Positions 61,337 through 64,000 of a DNA stretch of 64,000 nt are shown here, in pieces. How positions within the stretch are numbered: position 1 is the stretch's first letter; each line of letters starts with the position of its first letter. The DNA is taken from contig JAJPKF010000018.1 in the NCBI GenBank assembly GCA_021323865.1, positions 124,001 through 188,000 on the forward strand. The letters run 5' to 3'. Origin of the DNA: Pseudomonadota bacterium (GTDB taxonomy: Bacteria; Chloroflexota; UBA5177; JAJPKF01). The notes under the pieces are model-generated. The model was given only the letters and a program-made list of their open reading frames with translations, made no database searches and was not told where the DNA came from. Position numbers and translations under genes: made by a program.

Positions 61337-61691
61337 GGGGATGTCAGGCTTCGACAGGGGGGCCTGGGTCGTACATGGCGAGCCGAGGTGCCGGTGGATC
61401 CTCGTTAAACAATCGGCACGGCAATAACTGCCAACAATCAACCTGTTCTAGCCGCCGCTTAAGTCGTCGGCTACGTCCCCACGGTTTCTCGTTGATGGAT
61501 CGTGACGGACGCCATAAAGTCAACGTGCTTCGGTCCTGACCTCATAGGGATCGACTAAGAAATTTGAGTAGGCGGCCGTGAACTTCGTCGACAGAGGACG
61601 CGGCCGCGACAACAAAATGTCGACTACGCTCGTAGAAGTGTGCGGTTGCAGCCTTCTGGACGGGGCGTTCGATTCGCCCCCATCTCCACCA
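61337..61691 (+). ncRNA. ssrA: tmRNA (one-piece)
   Basis: A 355-nt tmRNA missed by the ORF track. The 5' end GGGGATG pairs with CATCTCC (61681-61687), followed by an encoded ACCA. The T arm GGGGCGTTCGATTCGCCCC is near the 3' end, and the 5' part has the conserved TGTCAGGCTTCGACAGGG. The mRNA-like region after CAATAACT opens at GCC 61430 and ends at TAA 61460-61462, encoding the tag ANNQPVLAAA. Works with SmpB (9.9 kb) in releasing stalled ribosomes. A hairpin terminator follows. Confidence 0.95.
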
Positions 61692-61700
61692 GATTGAAAA

Positions 61701-61728
61701 GAGAGCCGGGCCGGTTCGCCCGGCTCTC
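61701..61728 (+). terminator. Hairpin terminator of ssrA
   Basis: A perfect 11-bp stem GAGAGCCGGGC/GCCCGGCTCTC with loop CGGTTC begins 9 nt after the tmRNA CCA. The downstream T run is poor (ACGCATTTC), while the opposite strand has TTTTC after the stem, so it may also act on minus-strand transcripts. Confidence 0.7.
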
Positions 61729-61749
61729 ACGCATTTCGCACGCTGCTGC

Positions 61750-61755
61750 CATACT
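61750..61755 (+). promoter_or_regulatory. -10 box of probable leaderless PPOX transcript
   Basis: CATACT is followed by GGTCT and ATG 61761, again the 5-nt spacing seen before recF, smpB, marR and the desulfurase. No Shine-Dalgarno is present. Confidence 0.45.
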
Positions 61756-61760
61756 GGTCT

Positions 61761-62231
61761 ATGCTCACCTGGGGAGACCTGGCCCGCGAGCGACCCGAGT
61801 TAGCGGATGCGGGCGCTCAGCTCTTCTATCAATTCGGCGTCGGCCTTGGCTTTCTCGCCACCGTCAGGCCAAACGGCGGCCCTCGGCTGCATCCCGTGTG
61901 TCCGGTTCTGGCAGAGGACTCGCTCTCTGCCCTGCTCATCCGTTCGCCAAAGCGCGACGATCTTCTCCGTGACGGCCGCTATGCAATGCACAGCTTCCCC
62001 TGTGAGAACAACGAAGATGCCTTCTACATCACGGGTGTTGCTTCAGTCGTTGAACAACCAGAGGCACGTCGGCACATCGTGGAGCAGTTCGTCTCAGAGC
62101 GTGGGACTATGTTCACCGTCCACGACGTAGCCGATCACCAAGCCTTCGAGTTCCGTTTGGACATGGCAATGCTGACGCAAACAATCGGTCATGGCGACGC
62201 GAACCCAAGGCACACGATCTGGCGGCCATAA
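61761..62231 (+). CDS. Pyridoxamine 5'-phosphate oxidase-fold protein
   Basis: A 156-aa FMN-binding split-barrel protein of the PPOX/general-stress class. GFLATVRPNGGPRLHPVCPVL is the typical first strand pair, followed by LIRSPKRDDLLRDGRYAMHSFP and DAFYITGVASVVEQPE. Substrate unknown; small family members bind FMN, F420 or heme degradation products. Convergent with pyrD, 21 nt between stops. Confidence 0.8.
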   Translation: MLTWGDLARERPELADAGAQLFYQFGVGLGFLATVRPNGGPRLHPVCPVLAEDSLSALLIRSPKRDDLLRDGRYAMHSFPCENNEDAFYITGVASVVEQPEARRHIVEQFVSERGTMFTVHDVADHQAFEFRLDMAMLTQTIGHGDANPRHTIWRP

Positions 62232-62252
62232 CCGGGCCCCCTGCTCTGCTCC

Positions 62253-63161
62253 TTAGCCGCTAACACCGCGGCCACGCACTGAATCGACGTCAACACCACG
62301 AGCAGTCAGCCAACCCAGCAGCTCTCGGGCAATGCGCGTGGTGGCAAAGGGATCGACCAGATTGGCGGTACCCACCTGCACGGCGGAGGCTCCGGCCAGA
62401 AGGTATTCGGCTGCGTCTTCCCCAGATAGCACGCCACCGCATCCGATCACCGGCACGGTTACGGCCGAGGCCACCTCGGCCACGAGACGAAGCGTGAGGG
62501 GTTTGATGGCGGGCCCAGAGAGCCCTCCCGTGACATTTGACAGCGATGGCCGGAACTTGGCCGCGTTAATGCTCATCCCCAGATAGGTGTTGGCGACGGT
62601 GAGCGCTTCCGCCCCGGCGTCGACAGCCGCCCGAGCCACGGCCGCCACGTCCGCGCAATTGGGAGTTAACTTGACGAGCAGGGGCAACGATGTGACAAGA
62701 CGCGCCGCCCTCGTCACGGCGGCCGCGCTTCCCGGATCCATGCCGAAGGCCATGCCACCGCGGGCGACATTCGGGCATGAGATGTTGAGCTCAAGAGCGG
62801 CGATTCCCGGTACATTGTCGAGACGCCGGCAGATGTGTTCGTACTCGGCGAGCGTCTCGCCGTTCACGTTGACGAACACCGGCACGTCCATGTGGGCCCA
62901 TCGAGGTGCTTCGCGCCTAATGAGAGCATCCAGGCCGATGTTGGCCAAGCCGATTGCATTGAGAACACCGGCGGCCGTCTCCACAATTCGAGGAGGTGGA
63001 TGACCTGCACGTGGCTCAACGGTGACGCCCTTCGCCACGATCCCACCGAGGTCGTCAACCCGGTTGCGAGAAGCGTACTCCGAGCCGTACCCGAATACGC
63101 CCGACGCAACCATGACCGGATTGTTGAGAACGAGCCGGTTGGGGATCAGATGGTATGGCAT
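62253..63161 (-). CDS. pyrD: Dihydroorotate dehydrogenase, class 1B-like
   Basis: A 302-aa TIM-barrel flavoenzyme that oxidises dihydroorotate to orotate. NPVMVASGVFGYGSEY is at the N-terminus, the catalytic Cys is in ELNISCPNVARGG (class 1 type; class 2 has Ser), and VKLTPNCADV and IGCGGVLSGEDAAEYLLAGASAVQVGTA form the FMN site. Class 1B enzymes need the PyrK electron-transfer subunit, which is not in the window. Divergent from the DtxR gene. Confidence 0.93.
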   Translation of the reverse strand: MPYHLIPNRLVLNNPVMVASGVFGYGSEYASRNRVDDLGGIVAKGVTVEPRAGHPPPRIVETAAGVLNAIGLANIGLDALIRREAPRWAHMDVPVFVNVNGETLAEYEHICRRLDNVPGIAALELNISCPNVARGGMAFGMDPGSAAAVTRAARLVTSLPLLVKLTPNCADVAAVARAAVDAGAEALTVANTYLGMSINAAKFRPSLSNVTGGLSGPAIKPLTLRLVAEVASAVTVPVIGCGGVLSGEDAAEYLLAGASAVQVGTANLVDPFATTRIARELLGWLTARGVDVDSVRGRGVSG

Positions 63162-63256
63162 GTCTTGGCGTCGCTCATGAACGCTCGGCGCTCCCGGTCT
63201 GCTGTCTCGCCAATGGTAAGCGAGAGGTTCGAAGGAGTCTTGTGGCGAACAAGAAC

Positions 63257-63300
63257 TTGAGATTTCCGAGCAAGCTACTTATAATTTAGCCGAGGCTAAA
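63257..63300 (+). promoter_or_regulatory. Autoregulated promoter and operator of DtxR-family gene
   Basis: TTGAGA (63257-63262), 17 nt, TATAAT (63280-63285) is the best sigma-70 promoter in the window. A 16-bp perfect palindrome TTTAGCC-GA-GGCTAAA (63285-63300) overlaps the end of the -10 box and the start site, and its GAGG (63292-63295) is the ribosome-binding site for ATG 63303. Its sequence is like DtxR/MntR operators. Confidence 0.8.
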
Positions 63301-63302
63301 AC

Positions 63303-64000
63303 ATGGCGAGCACGAAGATCCCCTCCCCTGCCTCCGCGGCGGAGCAGGACTATCTGAAGCAGATCTACCTCCTGCAGCAAGACCGTGGCCGGGCAACGAC
63401 GCAGCTCCTGGCCGACCGGCTCGGGGTCAAGCCCGCATCCGTGACCGGCATGGTCAAGCGTCTTGCCGACGATGAAGGCGGTCCGTTAGTCAGGCACACG
63501 CCGTATCACGGAGTGGAGCTAACGGATCGAGGGATGGCAGTCGCCCTCGAGATGCTCCGGCATCATCGATTGATTGAGTTGTTCTTGAGTGAGCTCCTCG
63601 GTATGCCCTGGGATGAGGTGCACGAGGAGGCGGACCGTCTTGAGCATGTGTTTTCGGAGCGGCTGGAAGACCGGATAGCCGCCAAACTGGGCAATCCCAG
63701 CTTCGATCCTCACGGCGACCCGATACCCAGTCGCGATGGGGTCATGGTGGAGCGGGAGCTGGTCCGTCTGACCGATTTGAGCGTCGGCGAGTCCGGCTCG
63801 GTGGCTCGCTTGGAAGAACAGAGTGGGCCGGTACTCCAATACCTTGAGTCGCTTGGTTTGCTGCTCGGCGCCAGGGTCGTGGTTGACCACGTCGCTCCAT
63901 TTGGAGGCGTGGTCACTGTCCGCGTCGATACCGAGAAAGGGTCCGTGTCGCATGCCCTCGGTCCCGACCTCGCCCGGGGAGTCATGCTGGTTCGGCCATC
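63303..64000 (+). CDS. DtxR-family metal-dependent transcriptional regulator (3' end outside window)
   Basis: Missing from the ORF track because it runs off the edge; I translated it directly (232 codons visible). The N-terminal winged helix is EQDYLKQIYLLQQDRGRATTQLLADRLGVKPASVTGMVKRLADDEGG (about 14-60), followed by the dimerisation/metal-binding domain LRHHRLIELFLSELLGMPWDEVHEEADRLEHVFSE with DtxR-type His and Glu ligands, then a C-terminal SH3-like FeoA domain (about 155 onward, DLSVGESGSVARLEEQSGPVLQYLESLGLLLGARV). It probably senses Fe or Mn and represses its own promoter through the palindrome. Confidence 0.9.
   Translation, partial: MASTKIPSPASAAEQDYLKQIYLLQQDRGRATTQLLADRLGVKPASVTGMVKRLADDEGGPLVRHTPYHGVELTDRGMAVALEMLRHHRLIELFLSELLGMPWDEVHEEADRLEHVFSERLEDRIAAKLGNPSFDPHGDPIPSRDGVMVERELVRLTDLSVGESGSVARLEEQSGPVLQYLESLGLLLGARVVVDHVAPFGGVVTVRVDTEKGSVSHALGPDLARGVMLVRP

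Noticed and set aside
61324-61539. 71-aa ORF over the ssrA gene
   Set aside because: The region is a tmRNA with paired ends, T arm and tag frame; the ORF is incidental.

Overview
The window is a bacterial chromosome segment of high GC content (roughly 60-65% by eye) and dense, mostly housekeeping gene content. I see no transposase, integrase, phage gene, plasmid gene or CRISPR array. Several features suggest a Terrabacteria-type lineage such as Chloroflexota or Candidatus Dormibacterota: the tmk-darA pair, an R3H/SpoIIIAA-like ATPase, a deoxyxylulose-5-phosphate-independent PLP synthase (pdxS-pdxT), a split accD/accA carboxyltransferase, large secreted beta-propeller proteins, and promoters with TANNCT-like -10 boxes that often lie only 5 nt before a start codon. 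The taxon is inference; there is no rRNA or ribosomal protein gene here to fix it.

Layout. 1-6.3 kb (minus): a tightly coupled run pdxS-pdxT-GNAT-R3H ATPase-tmk-darA-SRPBCC-SDR, the last truncated by the window edge. 6.4-10.4 kb (plus): rodZ-like, yajQ, accD, accA, smpB. 10.4-16.1 kb (minus): HAD hydrolase, sulfotransferase, a HAF-repeat secreted protein, a PQQ-type propeller fused to a glycine-rich domain, and a YtxH-like membrane protein. 16.2-18.0 kb: lepA. 18.1-21.9 kb (minus): exopolysaccharide glycosylphosphotransferase, glycerate kinase, galU, tRNA-Ser(CGA). 22-28.5 kb (plus): recF, an orphan secreted protein, fchA-folD-folP, and a Glu/Leu-family dehydrogenase. 28.5-38.4 kb: TfoX-N protein, GT9 glycosyltransferase, cysteine desulfurase, glycogen-debranching-like enzyme, APC permease, a 54-aa membrane protein, NAD-dependent epimerase, MFS exporter, half-size TauE/SafE and a zinc-ribbon membrane protein. 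38.4-50 kb: def, aldehyde dehydrogenase, HD protein, a secreted HExxH metalloprotease, ruvC, M55 and M24 peptidases, an NHL-like propeller, a CDF transporter and ligA. 50-57 kb (plus): yifB, PsiE-like, LysR regulator, and the sulfate ABC operon sbp-cysT-cysW-cysA. 57-64 kb: fabG-like SDR, methyltransferase, MarR/MFS pair, tmRNA (ssrA), PPOX-fold protein, pyrD and a DtxR-family regulator cut by the window end.

How genes work together. fchA-folD-folP form a one-carbon/folate operon. The FolD lacks the catalytic Lys and Gln needed for cyclohydrolase activity, so the adjacent FchA probably supplies that step. Both halves of the trans-translation system (smpB, ssrA) are present. AccD and AccA form the acetyl-CoA carboxyltransferase. 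The LysR gene precedes the sulfate importer it may control. MarR and DtxR each sit beside convincing palindromic operators.

Points the ORF track misses: the ssrA gene, the tRNA, both edge-truncated genes, and three genes whose conserved N-termini require non-ATG/GTG/TTG starts (ligA from CTG, the CDF transporter from CTG, yajQ from ATA), each with a well-placed Shine-Dalgarno. Many track starts are too far upstream; corrected starts are given below. Long antisense ORFs are high-GC shadows and were left out.
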